NCBI GenBank assembly: GCA_900546665.1
Contig: URDY01000008.1
Location: 71,397 to 135,396 of the forward strand
Direction of reading: 5' to 3'
Origin: an uncultured Paraprevotella sp.
Lineage (GTDB): Bacteria; Bacteroidota; Bacteroidia; Bacteroidales; Bacteroidaceae
Length of the DNA stretch: 64,000 nt
Translations under genes and position numbers: made by a program
The notes under the pieces: model-generated
Told to the model about the DNA's origin: nothing
Seen by the model: only the letters and a program-made list of their open reading frames with translations
Databases searched by the model: none
Shown: positions 19,445 to 30,087 of the stretch, in pieces
How the letters are laid out: every line of letters starts with the position of its first letter
Position numbering within the stretch: position 1 is the stretch's first letter

Positions 19445-21517
19445 ATGAAGAAATTATTACTTACACTATCAGTATGTGCCGGAATAATGACGGCTAATGC
19501 ACAACAAATCGAAGGAGAATTTGACTCTTTCGAAACAGGATATAACTCTGTCGGAGTTCAACCAATAGGTTGGAAAGGCTCTAATGTAAAACAAAAAGTT
19601 GGACTTAGCGTTTCAAAACAAATGATTTTCGAGGATACTGGTCATTCAAACAAATCTGTCAAGATGGTCAACAATTGGGTCGGAGTTTTCGGTATTGGTT
19701 CGAATGCTCCTGCCTATATAACATTAGGAAATCCTTGGGTTTATGCAACTATGACTATTAATGAAGCTGATGGTGGTACATATGGTGGATTGAAATTTAA
19801 TTATAGACCTGATGCATTAAAAGGTTTTATCAAAAGACAATTAGGATCTGAAAAAAATGAAATAGCTCAAGTATTAGTCTATTCATGGAAGGGTACGACT
19901 TCAATTAAAAAAACGGTATCTTCTTCAGATGGAAAGAATACAGAAACCGAATTAATTGACAGAGAACGTGATATACTCAGTAATCAATTAGGAACCAACG
20001 AAGGTGATATCAAATCTGAAGATTTTGAATTAATTTCATATGGAGAATACCAAGTATCTAAGGATGAAAATATAACTGATTGGACTGAAATTACAATTCC
20101 TATAGAATATTTCAGCAATAACATTCCTGAAAAATTAAATGTCATCATATCTTCTTCTGATTATTTTAATAGAGGAAATATTGGCAAAGATAATACATTA
20201 TGGGCTGACAATTTTAAATTTATTTACTATTCAGAACTCGCCTCTTTAAACTATGACGGCAAGAATTACTTCCAAGCTGGAACTACCGCCTACTCTATTG
20301 ATGCCGTTTACGATAAGAACAAATTAACTTATACATCTAATGGTAAAGGAGCAACAATAGAAACATCATACAATGAAGATGAAGCGCTCTTAACCATTAC
20401 TGTGAAAGGTAACGATGTCAATATAAATCCCGAAAATGTTCACATCTATACTGTACAGTTTGCTAAACCACAGCCGGAAATTACAGAATATGAGAATGAC
20501 TTGCTCGTAGCATTGAACGGACAAGGCACTCCAACACAAAAAGCCAAAATCCAATTAATTAAAGAACTGGATGGCACTACATCATTGGCCTTGAATAACT
20601 TTGTTTTAGGTAGCGGCGACGAAGCATTAGCTGTCGGCAACATCAAACTGACCAATTTAGAGATAAAAGACAATAAGATTCAGGCTACACAAACTATCAA
20701 CATCACAGAGGGAGATGACCCTGCCTATGAAGGCGAGTGGTTTGGCCCTCAACTCGGCGAAGTTCCTGTTTCATTAAATGCTACTTTGATAAACGACCAG
20801 ACCATTGAAGCTATCATCGATATACCATTGGCACCTGGATTTATGGAAGTAAAAGTAACATTTGCTGAAACCCAAACATATACAGAAGGAAACGCACTAA
20901 ATCTCACCAATGGATTAACTAATTTCGTTTATAATCGTACCTTCCCTGCCGGCTGGAACACTATCTGTCTCCCATTTGCAACTACAACAGCAGCATTTGG
21001 CGAAGGAGTCAAAGCCCAAGCATTCATTAGTGCCGACAACAACGGTTTGAACTTTGGAGAAGTTACCGAACTCGAAGCTAACAAGCCTTATTTGATTTAC
21101 TTCAAAGAAGCAAAAGAAACTCCGACTTATTTCGGTACCGAAATTACTTCTACCACTCCTGTATCCGTAACCTTTGGTGACTTCACTTTCTGTGGTTCAT
21201 ACGAAGCCAGCATAAGCATGGCCGGTAAATACGGTGTAGCAGATCAAGGCAACGTACAGAAGTTGATGCTTGGTGGTGAAGGTTCTACCTTGAAAGCAAC
21301 CCGCGCATACTTCACCAAGTCAGGTAACCAGCCTGCAATGATCAATATCAACCTGGACGGTAATGCTACAGGTATAGAGAACATTGAGCAGAATCAGGCT
21401 GACATATACGATGTCTATAACCTCCAGGGTCAGCTGATCCGCAAGAACGCTACCAGCCTGAACGGTCTGGCTAAGGGCATCTATATTGTCAACGGAAAGA
21501 AAGTAATGGTAAAATAA
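19445..21517 (+). CDS. Large secreted protein: PCMD-like plus calycin-like domain
   Basis: 690 residues. Signal peptide (about 1-20), PCMD-like N-terminal jelly roll (FDSFETGYNSVGVQPIGWKG to TLWADNFKFIYYSEL, about 25-275), a short linker domain typical of this group (SLNYDGKNYFQAGTTAYSID, about 278-350), one calycin-like domain (about 357-477) related to those of the preceding gene, a beta-rich domain (PAGWNTICLPFATT), and a C-terminal tail YDVYNLQGQLIRKN to GIYIVNGKKV. Surface or extracellular location is likely. Function unknown; binding of a small ligand or glycan is a guess from folds. Confidence 0.75.
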   Translation: MKKLLLTLSVCAGIMTANAQQIEGEFDSFETGYNSVGVQPIGWKGSNVKQKVGLSVSKQMIFEDTGHSNKSVKMVNNWVGVFGIGSNAPAYITLGNPWVYATMTINEADGGTYGGLKFNYRPDALKGFIKRQLGSEKNEIAQVLVYSWKGTTSIKKTVSSSDGKNTETELIDRERDILSNQLGTNEGDIKSEDFELISYGEYQVSKDENITDWTEITIPIEYFSNNIPEKLNVIISSSDYFNRGNIGKDNTLWADNFKFIYYSELASLNYDGKNYFQAGTTAYSIDAVYDKNKLTYTSNGKGATIETSYNEDEALLTITVKGNDVNINPENVHIYTVQFAKPQPEITEYENDLLVALNGQGTPTQKAKIQLIKELDGTTSLALNNFVLGSGDEALAVGNIKLTNLEIKDNKIQATQTINITEGDDPAYEGEWFGPQLGEVPVSLNATLINDQTIEAIIDIPLAPGFMEVKVTFAETQTYTEGNALNLTNGLTNFVYNRTFPAGWNTICLPFATTTAAFGEGVKAQAFISADNNGLNFGEVTELEANKPYLIYFKEAKETPTYFGTEITSTTPVSVTFGDFTFCGSYEASISMAGKYGVADQGNVQKLMLGGEGSTLKATRAYFTKSGNQPAMININLDGNATGIENIEQNQADIYDVYNLQGQLIRKNATSLNGLAKGIYIVNGKKVMVK

Positions 21518-21541
21518 TAACAAACATCAAAATACAATATC

Positions 21542-21736
21542 ATGACTAAGAAAAATTATATCGCTCCAAGCGTTGAAGAGATCGCAATGGTTTCTGGCAG
21601 TGAAATCCTGGCCGGTTCTACATTGGACCCTAACGGCGGTTTGAACTCAGGCATCATGCCGGGCAATGATCCTAATAATTCTTATAATGGTGATTTCCGT
21701 TCAAACACGAACAACAACTGGACATTGTGGAAATAA
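21542..21736 (+). CDS. Small leader-peptide-like protein (64 aa)
   Basis: 64 residues starting MTKKNYIAPSVEEIAM and then SEILAGSTLDPNGG, followed by a Gly/Asn/Asp-rich low-complexity C-terminus that ends WTLWK. Many Bacteroidales short genes have this layout: a Lys/Tyr-Pro-Glu leader, then an L-x-G-S segment, then a variable tail. It resembles precursor peptides but no maturation enzyme is next to it. It is 24 bp after the large calycin protein and is followed by a strong terminator, so it is the last gene of that transcript. No signal peptide is evident. Confidence 0.7.
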   Translation: MTKKNYIAPSVEEIAMVSGSEILAGSTLDPNGGLNSGIMPGNDPNNSYNGDFRSNTNNNWTLWK

Positions 21737-21766
21737 TCATTTAACCTGGGAACAGATCCTCAACAC

Positions 21767-21805
21767 AACGGGCGACGGAAAAATCCGTCGCCCGTTATAT
21801 TTTTA
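21767..21805 (+). terminator. Strong intrinsic terminator
   Basis: Perfect 13-bp stem (AACGGGCGACGGA with its complement), AAAA loop, then a T-rich run. Ends the calycin/peptide transcript and faces the oppositely oriented regulator gene. Confidence 0.9.
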
Positions 21806-21852
21806 ATCAGGACTTCTCAAAAAGCACAGGTTAGAACATAATTCTCAAAAGC

Positions 21853-22971
21853 CTATCCATTCTGCCCATGCCGCTTTCTCTCATCCTCCCGGTTAAGATA
21901 ATCATCCAGCGACATGCCTTCCATCCGCTCAAAACAGTTTCGGGCCGTCTTACCCGAACCGAACCCCACCAGCACTGCATCGGCAGCCGTTTTGATCTCC
22001 CCTGTCTTCACTTTCTGCTTCAAGGCATTTATCCTGTATGAATTGATATAGTCATGTATGTTGTTATAACCCTGGCTACGCAGACACTGCAACATCAGAT
22101 GACGGTTAATGCCTGTCATCTCACAAAGCCGGTCACGCCCGAAAGTGCTTTCCAGCCAACCCCGTTCATGTTGCATAAAATATTCCACACGCTCGAAACG
22201 CTGACGGTTGGCTTCATTAAAGTTTTCCTTCTCCACCTCTTCTATCACTTCCGTGGTAGGTGCCTCCTCCACTGTTTCAATGACCGGTTTAGGCAAATGT
22301 ATGGCCATGGTCTCCAGCGTACGGTAAAACAGGTACATGTTCAGCACACTGAACAGATAAATATAAATGTAAAACAACAAAGGCTGGAACATCACGGTTA
22401 CCACCACATAATAAGCCGTGTTAAGACCGATAGCCGTGGCGTAGCCCAACAGATACCGGGGCAGCTCAATATTCTTGACCAGCAACTTGGGCAAACGCAG
22501 GATATTGACCACATAATAGACTGACAACACCAGCGCCGCAATACGGAACAACATGTCCCATTCCAACACATGTTCCCACAACTCGGCATAAGTATGTATC
22601 ACCATGGGGCGTGTTCCTAACAGAATATTCAATATATAGAGGAAGATCAGGACAAGAGCCGGCGAAGCATATATCCACATACGACGCCACTGCAGATAGC
22701 CCGGCATGGCTATACCCAACGGATAAATGGTCTGCAGATACGAAGTAGCCACCAGCCCCAACAGCATGAAGGGATGCATCAGACCGATATTCTCAAACTT
22801 AAGCAACGAATAAAAAGGTATGGCCACACAAAAGGAAGCACAGAACAACCCCATGATCCACGCCAGAGAAAGATACTGTACCTTATAACGTGAATAAAGC
22901 GACAACACCGTGGTCATCATAAAATGAACCGTTGCGATAAAAACCAATGTGACTAGAGAGAAAATTTCCAT
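21853..22971 (-). CDS. Membrane-anchored AraC-family regulator (7 helices plus HTH)
   Basis: 372 residues from the ATG at 22971. The first about 230 residues contain roughly seven hydrophobic helices (for example IFSLVTLVFIATVHFMM and LLFYIYIYLFSVLNMYLFY). An acidic linker (VEEAPTTEVIEEVEKE) leads to a cytosolic AraC-type HTH region (about 270-365) with the typical ending AADAVLVGFGSGKTARNCFERMEGMSLDDYL. Likely senses an envelope or extracellular cue and acts on DNA while membrane-bound. It lies convergent to the surface-protein locus, whose two promoters share a repeat motif, making it the best local candidate for their regulator. Not a two-component protein: no kinase or receiver domain. 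Confidence 0.85.
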   Translation of the reverse strand: MEIFSLVTLVFIATVHFMMTTVLSLYSRYKVQYLSLAWIMGLFCASFCVAIPFYSLLKFENIGLMHPFMLLGLVATSYLQTIYPLGIAMPGYLQWRRMWIYASPALVLIFLYILNILLGTRPMVIHTYAELWEHVLEWDMLFRIAALVLSVYYVVNILRLPKLLVKNIELPRYLLGYATAIGLNTAYYVVVTVMFQPLLFYIYIYLFSVLNMYLFYRTLETMAIHLPKPVIETVEEAPTTEVIEEVEKENFNEANRQRFERVEYFMQHERGWLESTFGRDRLCEMTGINRHLMLQCLRSQGYNNIHDYINSYRINALKQKVKTGEIKTAADAVLVGFGSGKTARNCFERMEGMSLDDYLNREDERKRHGQNG

Positions 22972-22976
22972 GCGGA

Positions 22977-22984
22977 CAAAGTTA
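22977..22984 (-). promoter_or_regulatory. Possible leaderless promoter of the membrane regulator
   Basis: TAACTTTG on the minus strand is followed by five bases and then the ATG at 22971. If used, transcription would start at or next to the start codon. The gene also lies 22 bp after recO and could be co-transcribed. Confidence 0.45.
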
Positions 22985-22993
22985 ACAAAAAAA

Positions 22994-23719
22994 CTATTCA
23001 AATAACTCTTTCAGAACATCCAAAGACTTCAATTCGGGAAAATCAGGAATATGCAGACGATAGTAATCATTGATCACTTCTATATAACGCGCACGCGAGA
23101 TCCTGTTCATCACAAAAAAACGCATCGAATCATAGTTCATACGCATAAACATGGGAATAGTGGCAGCCTCTTCCGGACCAAGGTAAGCCGCATGCATAGG
23201 ACACGAAGACACGAAACAGGCATTCAGCATATCAAAATAATCCCCCTTATGATAAGCCTCCACATTAGGATAGAAACCGAGGAACCTGGTCAGCCTCGTA
23301 ATAAAGACAAGATGAAAATTGGCATACGAGGATTCGCTGCGGTCAAACCACTGCAAGGAATAATCCAGATAAGCAAACAAAGGCCGGTTGGCCGTTTCCT
23401 GCTTCAGTACCCTGTAGAGGAAATCTGAAAGGAACAGTCCGACCGCCGCTTTCATCGGCTCAAAAGGCAATGTGGAATAAACATAAGCGAACCGGACATC
23501 CCGTATCCGCTGCAAGGAAGCAGCCGGCTTGAAATCATAATTCAATTCCAGCATGGAAAGCGGAGTGAAAAACATATTCTTCACAGACGCCTTGCGTGAT
23601 GCCGTACTTTTTACCCAAAAAGAAAGGCAACCCCGCAATTCCGTATATATATCCACTATTATTGCCTGGTCACTGTAACGCAGGACCCGCAAAACAATAC
23701 CCCGGGTTTTCTCTTGCAT
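22994..23719 (-). CDS. recO: DNA repair protein RecO
   Basis: 241-residue recombination mediator that helps load RecA on SSB-covered DNA with RecR. N-terminal OB fold (TRGIVLRVLRYSDQAIIVDIYTE), followed by the helical part; the zinc-knuckle region is reduced compared with other bacteria, with Cys in NACFVSSCPMH (about 168-178). The N-terminal pattern is characteristic. Confidence 0.9.
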   Translation of the reverse strand: MQEKTRGIVLRVLRYSDQAIIVDIYTELRGCLSFWVKSTASRKASVKNMFFTPLSMLELNYDFKPAASLQRIRDVRFAYVYSTLPFEPMKAAVGLFLSDFLYRVLKQETANRPLFAYLDYSLQWFDRSESSYANFHLVFITRLTRFLGFYPNVEAYHKGDYFDMLNACFVSSCPMHAAYLGPEEAATIPMFMRMNYDSMRFFVMNRISRARYIEVINDYYRLHIPDFPELKSLDVLKELFE

Positions 23720-23749
23720 ATATTTCCTTTTTTAGCCGTAAATATACGT

Positions 23750-23779
23750 CAAAAGTACGCTTTTAAGGGCTAAAACAAA
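23750..23779 (-). promoter_or_regulatory. Promoter of recO
   Basis: Minus-strand -7 box TACTTTTG (23757-23750) with TTTG 18 bp upstream (23779-23776), 30 bp before the recO start. Confidence 0.45.
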
Positions 23780-23817
23780 AAAAAATGGCTTTTTTCTGCA
23801 TTTTTTTTATGAAATGT

Positions 23818-23848
23818 TTTGGAGATTCAAAAAAAAGCTCTACCTTTG
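23818..23848 (+). promoter_or_regulatory. Promoter of tRNA-Glu-rpsT
   Basis: TTTG (23818-23821), 19-bp spacer, TACCTTTG (23841-23848): a full Bacteroidota consensus. It is followed by CAACGCAATCGAGAA, also seen after the tRNA-Leu promoter and, in variants, after the tRNA-Asn and greA promoters. Confidence 0.85.
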
Positions 23849-23925
23849 CAACGCAATCGAGAACAAGGGTGCTCAACTAAAGAAAAGCACAACAAAAACG
23901 AGAGCACGGCGAAAGCCAAAGCAAC

Positions 23926-23997
23926 GGTCCCTTCGTCTATCGGTTAGGACGAGAGATTTTCATTCTCTAAAGAGGAGTTCGACTCTCCTAGGGACTA
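23926..23997 (+). tRNA. tRNA-Glu (anticodon TTC)
   Basis: 72-nt cloverleaf: acceptor GGTCCCT/AGGGACT (first pair G-U), T-arm AGGAG-TTCGACT-CTCCT, anticodon loop with TTC. CCA is not encoded. It lies between a strong promoter and rpsT (30 bp downstream) with no terminator between, so the two are probably co-transcribed and the tRNA is cut out of the rpsT leader. Confidence 0.95.
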
Positions 23998-24027
23998 CAA
24001 AGTTAAACGAATTATTTAAACAGCGAG

Positions 24028-24282
24028 ATGGCAAATCATAAATCATCAGTAAAAAGAATCCGTCAGGAGGAAAAAAGAAGACTCCACAACAGATACTACG
24101 CGAAGACCATGCGTAATGCTGTTCGTAAGCTTCGCGCTACAACAGACAAGGCTGAGGCTACAGCGATGTATCCTAGCGTACAGAAGGCTCTGGATAAATT
24201 GGCAAAGGTCAATATCATCCATAAGAACAAAGCCGCTAACTTGAAATCAAAGTTGGCACTTTACATACAGAAATTAGCCTAA
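24028..24282 (+). CDS. rpsT: 30S ribosomal protein S20
   Basis: 84-residue basic helical protein that binds 16S rRNA. Begins [24 protein letters not shown], a typical S20 start, and ends with the expected helix ([15 protein letters not shown]). Preceded by tRNA-Glu on the same transcript and followed by an intrinsic terminator. Confidence 0.97.
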   Translation: MANHKSSVKRIRQEEKRRLHNRYYAKTMRNAVRKLRATTDKAEATAMYPSVQKALDKLAKVNIIHKNKAANLKSKLALYIQKLA

Positions 24283-24296
24283 ATAAAATAGAATGG

Positions 24297-24327
24297 AGAG
24301 TTGGACAAAAGTTCAACTCTTTTTTTG
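24297..24327 (+). terminator. Terminator after rpsT
   Basis: Stem AGAGTTGGA / TTCAACTCT with a 6-nt loop, followed by TTTTTTT. Confidence 0.85.
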
Positions 24328-24479
24328 TATTTACCCATCTCTTGCCATCGCTGAACATTCCTCCCAAAGGAAAAACCGATTAACCTGTAATACCGCAATT
24401 CCCGCTTTTTCCACACTTGTTTATACTCCCCCGAAAGGGTAGTAAAAAAAACATAACTGCACCCTCCTACACTTTCTGA

Positions 24480-26498
<2,019 letters not shown>

Positions 26499-26523
26499 TC
26501 AGTAAATAAAAATACCTTTAAAT

Positions 26524-26558
26524 AAGGGTGAAGGACTGACAACCTTCACCCTTTTATT
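26524..26558 (+). terminator. Terminator after gyrB
   Basis: 11-bp stem AAGGGTGAAGG / CCTTCACCCTT, 8-nt loop, followed by TTATTTT. Confidence 0.85.
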
Positions 26559-26589
26559 TTCATCTATCCCACCTCCCTGGAGTTTTATC

Positions 26590-26960
26590 CCCATTAATGG
26601 TTCACTCCTTCACTTTCCGCATTATAAAAGGGAATATAAGGTGAAGGAGATGGTTCACAGGTCCTTCACTTCAAAGTATTCCATTGTATACAACCAACAG
26701 AAAAAAACGTATAAAAAAACGAAAACAAGATGTATTTTGTAAAAAATTAATCACTCCTGACATCTTTTGAAAAGTAAGCTTTACTTTAAAAAAAGTAAGC
26801 CTTACTTTTTCAAAAGTAAAGCTTACTTTTTTCCAACTAAAGGACACCTTCGATGAACCATCTGAAGGATAGTCATTCACCTTTACCCATCTATTAATCA
26901 AATTCTTACATTAGATTTGAAAAGGTGAACAAAAAAACCGATTTTACCTTTTTTATAGGG
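26590..26960 (+). repeat. Dispersed intergenic repeat element, copy 1
   Basis: This non-coding stretch between gyrB and the DUF3109 gene is largely one repeat element. Parts in order: TTCACTCCTTCAC-type motifs and TTATAAAAGGGA, GGTGAAGGAG, an AT-rich part with GTATTTTGTAAAAAA, TCCTGACAT, then three palindromes (26770-26831), then further GTGAAC/TTCACC motifs to about 26960. A second copy in inverted orientation occupies about 55440-55760. No protein-coding capacity is credible. Confidence 0.7.
26770..26831. repeat. Triple palindromic repeat, copy 1
   Basis: Three units of about 19 bp with the form AAAAGTAAGCYTTACTTTT at 26770, 26791 and 26812 (period 21 bp). Each unit is a near-perfect palindrome able to form a hairpin. 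Confidence 0.9.
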
Positions 26961-26985
26961 ACCCTCCCCTCCTTCACCAGAAGGA

Positions 26986-27591
26986 TCAATCCAGATAACC
27001 GCGCTCTTTCAACTCCTCGACAGCACTCTCAAGTTCGTCATACCACTCCTGACCAAAACGACGTATCAACGGCTCCTTCAGGAAACGGTAAACCGGCAAG
27101 CCCAACTGGCGGCCTTTCAGAACAGCCATCTTGCAGACATCCCAGCGGTTATAGTTCAGAGCTACCATATCACCTATTTTCTTTAAACGTATGGGATAAA
27201 GATGACAGGAAATGGGTTTATAGAAATGGGTCTTGCCTTCCCTGAAAGCCTTTTCCAAAGCACAATAACAGCAACCCTGCTCATCATAACAGGTAAATAC
27301 GCAATCTTTCCCGTTGACTATACTGGTCACCAGGTCACCTTCTTCATCAGTATATACTACTCCTTGTTTGTCGATCACCGCCTGTGCGGAAGCTGACAAT
27401 AACGGCCACACTACCGGAAGAGCCTCTTCCAGCTCGGCCACCTCATCCAGTTCTACCGGAGCACCGGCATCACCTTCTATGCAACATGCTCCTTTACAGG
27501 AATCCAGATCACAACAGAATTTTTCACTCAAACAGTCGACAGACACAATCGTATCGTCAATCTGAATCATTGGCATCTCGTTCTTTTTCAT
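26986..27591 (-). CDS. DUF3109 family cysteine-rich protein
   Basis: 201 residues with clustered Cys: CCDLDSCKGACCIEG near 26-40, CVFTCYDEQGCCYC near 98-111, and CHLYPIR near 131. The pattern fits DUF3109, related to YkgJ-type proteins thought to bind a metal or Fe-S cluster. No activity is established. It starts 2 bp after the ung stop and is likely co-transcribed. Confidence 0.88.
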   Translation of the reverse strand: MKKNEMPMIQIDDTIVSVDCLSEKFCCDLDSCKGACCIEGDAGAPVELDEVAELEEALPVVWPLLSASAQAVIDKQGVVYTDEEGDLVTSIVNGKDCVFTCYDEQGCCYCALEKAFREGKTHFYKPISCHLYPIRLKKIGDMVALNYNRWDVCKMAVLKGRQLGLPVYRFLKEPLIRRFGQEWYDELESAVEELKERGYLD

Positions 27592-27593
27592 CT

Positions 27594-28256
27594 TTACCAG
27601 TTTATCGGAGTTTGACCGTTTTGTTCCAAATAGGCATTGGCCAGACTAAAATGTCTGTTACCAAAGAAACCATGATAGGCAGACAATGGCGAAGGATGGG
27701 CTGACGACAGAACCAGATGCTTGCTTCGGTCAATTACCGCACCTTTCTTCTGCGCATAAGCACCCCAGAGAATAAAGACCAGATGTTCACGTTGGTCTGA
27801 AAGCACCTTGATGGCAGCATCCGTAAACTCTTCCCACCCACGACGCTGATGCGAACCGGCCTGATGGGCACGAACCGTCAGTGTAGCATTGAGCAGCAAC
27901 ACGCCCTGCTCAGCCCAACGCGTCAGATTGCCTGTTGAAGGAACAGGAGCACCGGTATCATTTTGAATCTCCTTGAAAATATTCTGCAAAGACGGTGGAA
28001 AAGGCACGCCGTCATTAACCGAGAAACACAAACCATGTGCCTGTCCGGGACCATGATAGGGATCCTGACCGATAATGACGACCTTGACCTTGTCAAACGG
28101 ACAAAGATTGAAAGCATTGAATATCAATTTTCCAGGAGGATAACAGACTGTTGTCTGATATTCATGGCGCACAAACTCTATCAACTGTGCGAAATAAGGC
28201 TTTTCAAATTCCGTTGCCAGACGTTTTTTCCAGCTTTCTTCTATCTGTACATTCAT
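27594..28256 (-). CDS. ung: Uracil-DNA glycosylase (family 1)
   Basis: 220 residues from the ATG at 28256. Removes uracil from DNA. Motif [16 protein letters not shown] includes the catalytic Asp; [17 protein letters not shown] is the uracil-binding Asn region; [13 protein letters not shown] holds the catalytic His/Leu loop. The upstream TTG at 28280 falls inside a -7 box and is rejected. Confidence 0.96.
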   Translation of the reverse strand: MNVQIEESWKKRLATEFEKPYFAQLIEFVRHEYQTTVCYPPGKLIFNAFNLCPFDKVKVVIIGQDPYHGPGQAHGLCFSVNDGVPFPPSLQNIFKEIQNDTGAPVPSTGNLTRWAEQGVLLLNATLTVRAHQAGSHQRRGWEEFTDAAIKVLSDQREHLVFILWGAYAQKKGAVIDRSKHLVLSSAHPSPLSAYHGFFGNRHFSLANAYLEQNGQTPINW

Positions 28257-28277
28257 GATATTCCCATTTTTAACGCA

Positions 28278-28285
28278 CAAAAATA
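28278..28285 (-). promoter_or_regulatory. Promoter -7 box of ung-DUF3109
   Basis: Minus-strand TATTTTTG, 21 bp before the ung ATG. Confidence 0.45.
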
Positions 28286-28309
28286 CGACAATTCATTGAT
28301 ATATTCTAA

Positions 28310-28420
28310 TTATTCCTCATGATCATTCCTTTTAAGCCATTCATTGGCATCGACAAACTTTCCGGAACCGAACATTAAGCTGGCATGATCCGTCACCTGT
28401 AATTCTTCAAGCAAATCCAT
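28310..28420 (-). CDS. Possible 36-residue small ORF
   Basis: ATG at 28420 to TAA at 28310 encodes MDLLEELQVTDHASLMFGSG and a charged tail ending NDHEE. The composition looks protein-like, but there is no clear promoter and it starts just after the terminator of the lipoprotein gene. It could be a real small protein or the remnant end of a lost gene. I do not recognise a family. Confidence 0.25.
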   Translation of the reverse strand: MDLLEELQVTDHASLMFGSGKFVDANEWLKRNDHEE

Positions 28421-28425
28421 TATAC

Positions 28426-28467
28426 AAAAACAGTCCGAAAATACTGCAAAAACAGATTTCCGGACTG
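28426..28467 (-). terminator. Terminator of the InlB-repeat lipoprotein gene
   Basis: Minus-strand stem CAGTCCG / CGGACTG (28467-28431) with extra A-T pairs inside, then TTTTTG. Confidence 0.6.
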
Positions 28468-28523
28468 AAGGTTATCATCAATCATTTACGCTGCCTAAAA
28501 GACAGTCGGATATCATTTTCGGA

Positions 28524-29914
28524 TTACTTCTTTACCCGTTTGATTATTCTCATTTCTTCGTCATCATTATACTGCATGGTCACTGTTCCGCCCTGCTCTC
28601 TGTTTCCGGTATAAATATATTTACCGCTTCCGTCTTCATCCCACTGAGAAGCATTGCTGCCATCTGCATTGTAACTCATACGGTATTCAGAGTAGAAATT
28701 GCCATCAGGATAAAGCGTAATACGGGTTTGTGCATAATATCCGTCTCCCCAATCTTCCCAACCTGAAGTATAGGCTCCGTATGGGAAATTACCACTGGGC
28801 TGATAGTCGCAATAAAACGTTTCATTGTATACGACTTCTGTCATCTTACACTTGTTACCTTCAAAAGTATAAGCGAATTTCACAATATCATCCAAAAGAT
28901 AACCGAACTGGTACATCTTGGATCGGGCACTCTCAAATTCCTGAGTCAATCCTCCTGAATTTGCACACTGGGAAGCAAGATTTTCTGCTGTCATATACAA
29001 CCGTGCGGCATCCTCATAATTCTCCATTGTTACCGTTTGAGGGAATGAATTGACCAGCTGAACAAACTGATTGACCAATTCTTCAACTGACACAGCCTTC
29101 AATGTCACGGTCAAGCTGATTGAAGCATTTTCAACAGACTTGACAGTCACCTGACGAGTACTTCCATACGCTACATTCTCATCCAGATAGAAACTTAAAT
29201 TATGGTCATCTTTATAAACCTTATCATCGGAAGAGATCCATGATCCGAAATCGTATTCAAAAATAACCGCACTCTGCGTAGATTCTTCGCCTAACTCATT
29301 TTCTCCTTCTGCAGACAGATTGATCCAATTACCTGGTACGACAAAAATCACCCCATTGATCGGAGATGGTTCTATTTCAATCTTGGCCGTAGCACGGTAA
29401 GGCAGCTCTACCATATTAGCAATAGCTCTGGATAATTCTTCATAAGCAATTCTGATTTCCTCACTCGTAGCAGCTCCACCATAAATGACATTTCTGGCTG
29501 CATTGAGCTTATCATACATAGCCCGATAAGAAGCTTCCTCATAATTGTCTTCATTCAGACTTTCAGCATAGGCAACCAGATCACGCAACGCATTCATTGA
29601 GATTTCAGTCCACTTGGCATAAAGCGTCATATCGCCATTCACTACATCCTGATTAAAATTCCAGGCATTCACGCAAGCAGATTCTTTATACCAGCCTCCA
29701 AAGGCCGCATTTTCCTTGGTTGGAGCCAACGGCTCTCTCACCTTGCTTCCCGGAGCTACCATTTGGGAAGCAACCTGACTTCCTCCCTGAGAATCAAAAA
29801 TCACGGTAAACTGTTTTGTTCCTGTTCATCATCGTCATTGCCACAACCAGTAGTCACAAACGCCAGGACAGCGAAAAGACAAAACAATGAAAAATAAAGC
29901 TTACATGTTTTCAT
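28524..29914 (-). pseudogene. Lipoprotein with InlB-type repeat and FIVAR-like domain, frameshifted
   Basis: An ATG at 29914 opens a lipoprotein signal sequence (MKTCKLYFSLFCLFAVLAFV, then TTGCGNDDDEQEQNS) that hits a stop after about 37 codons. The body continues in another frame: QFTVIFDSQGGSQVAS (InlB B-repeat, about 55 residues, ending MTLYAKW), a FIVAR-like helical repeat (MNALRDLVAYAESLNED), then beta-rich domains to 28524. Adding one A to the A4 run at 29814-29817 restores one frame (EQKQFTVIF). So this is one gene with a 1-bp loss: a pseudogene, a phase-variable homopolymer, or a sequence error. A GTG at 29804 could start the body alone but would lack export signals. Confidence 0.8.
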
Positions 29915-29993
29915 ACGTTTTTCCAGTTTAGTTGTTAGTAAAAAAATAGTTATTAATAGGGTTCTCTACAACAATTTTCAATTAAGGTTCGGA

Positions 29994-30025
29994 CAAATAT
30001 AGGTAATTCATTTAGAATAAACAAA
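29994..30025 (-). promoter_or_regulatory. Promoter of the frameshifted lipoprotein
   Basis: Minus-strand TTTG (30025-30022), 20-bp spacer, TATATTTG (30001-29994). A consensus promoter in front of the disrupted gene suggests recent disruption or switching. Confidence 0.7.
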
Positions 30026-30075
30026 ATTCATATCCAAAAATATATGGAACCATCTTATAATTCTAACAAATTCCA

Positions 30076-30083
30076 TACCTTTG
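30076..30083 (+). promoter_or_regulatory. Promoter -7 box, leaderless arrangement
   Basis: TACCTTTG followed by four bases and the ATG at 30088; the predicted transcription start coincides with the start codon. Confidence 0.55.
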
Positions 30084-30087
30084 CAAA

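Noticed and set aside
18159..21517. Active type IX secretion substrates based on the C-terminal tails
   Set aside because: The tails resemble sorting signals, but no secretion-system genes are here, and similar tails are common in Bacteroidales without the system.
23814..24041. A 75-residue + strand frame before rpsT
   Set aside because: It runs through the promoter and the tRNA-Glu gene, so it is not a protein gene.
26770..26831. CRISPR array
   Set aside because: The repeats are palindromic, 19 bp with 2-bp gaps, with no unique spacers and no cas genes.
26671..26901. Minus frame with repeated K-V-x-F/L-T-F units
   Set aside because: It is the translation of the palindromic repeat element; the same pattern appears at the second copy without gene-like context.
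28524..29804. Intact gene starting at the GTG at 29804
   Set aside because: It would begin inside an InlB repeat without export signal, while a lipoprotein signal in another frame sits immediately upstream.
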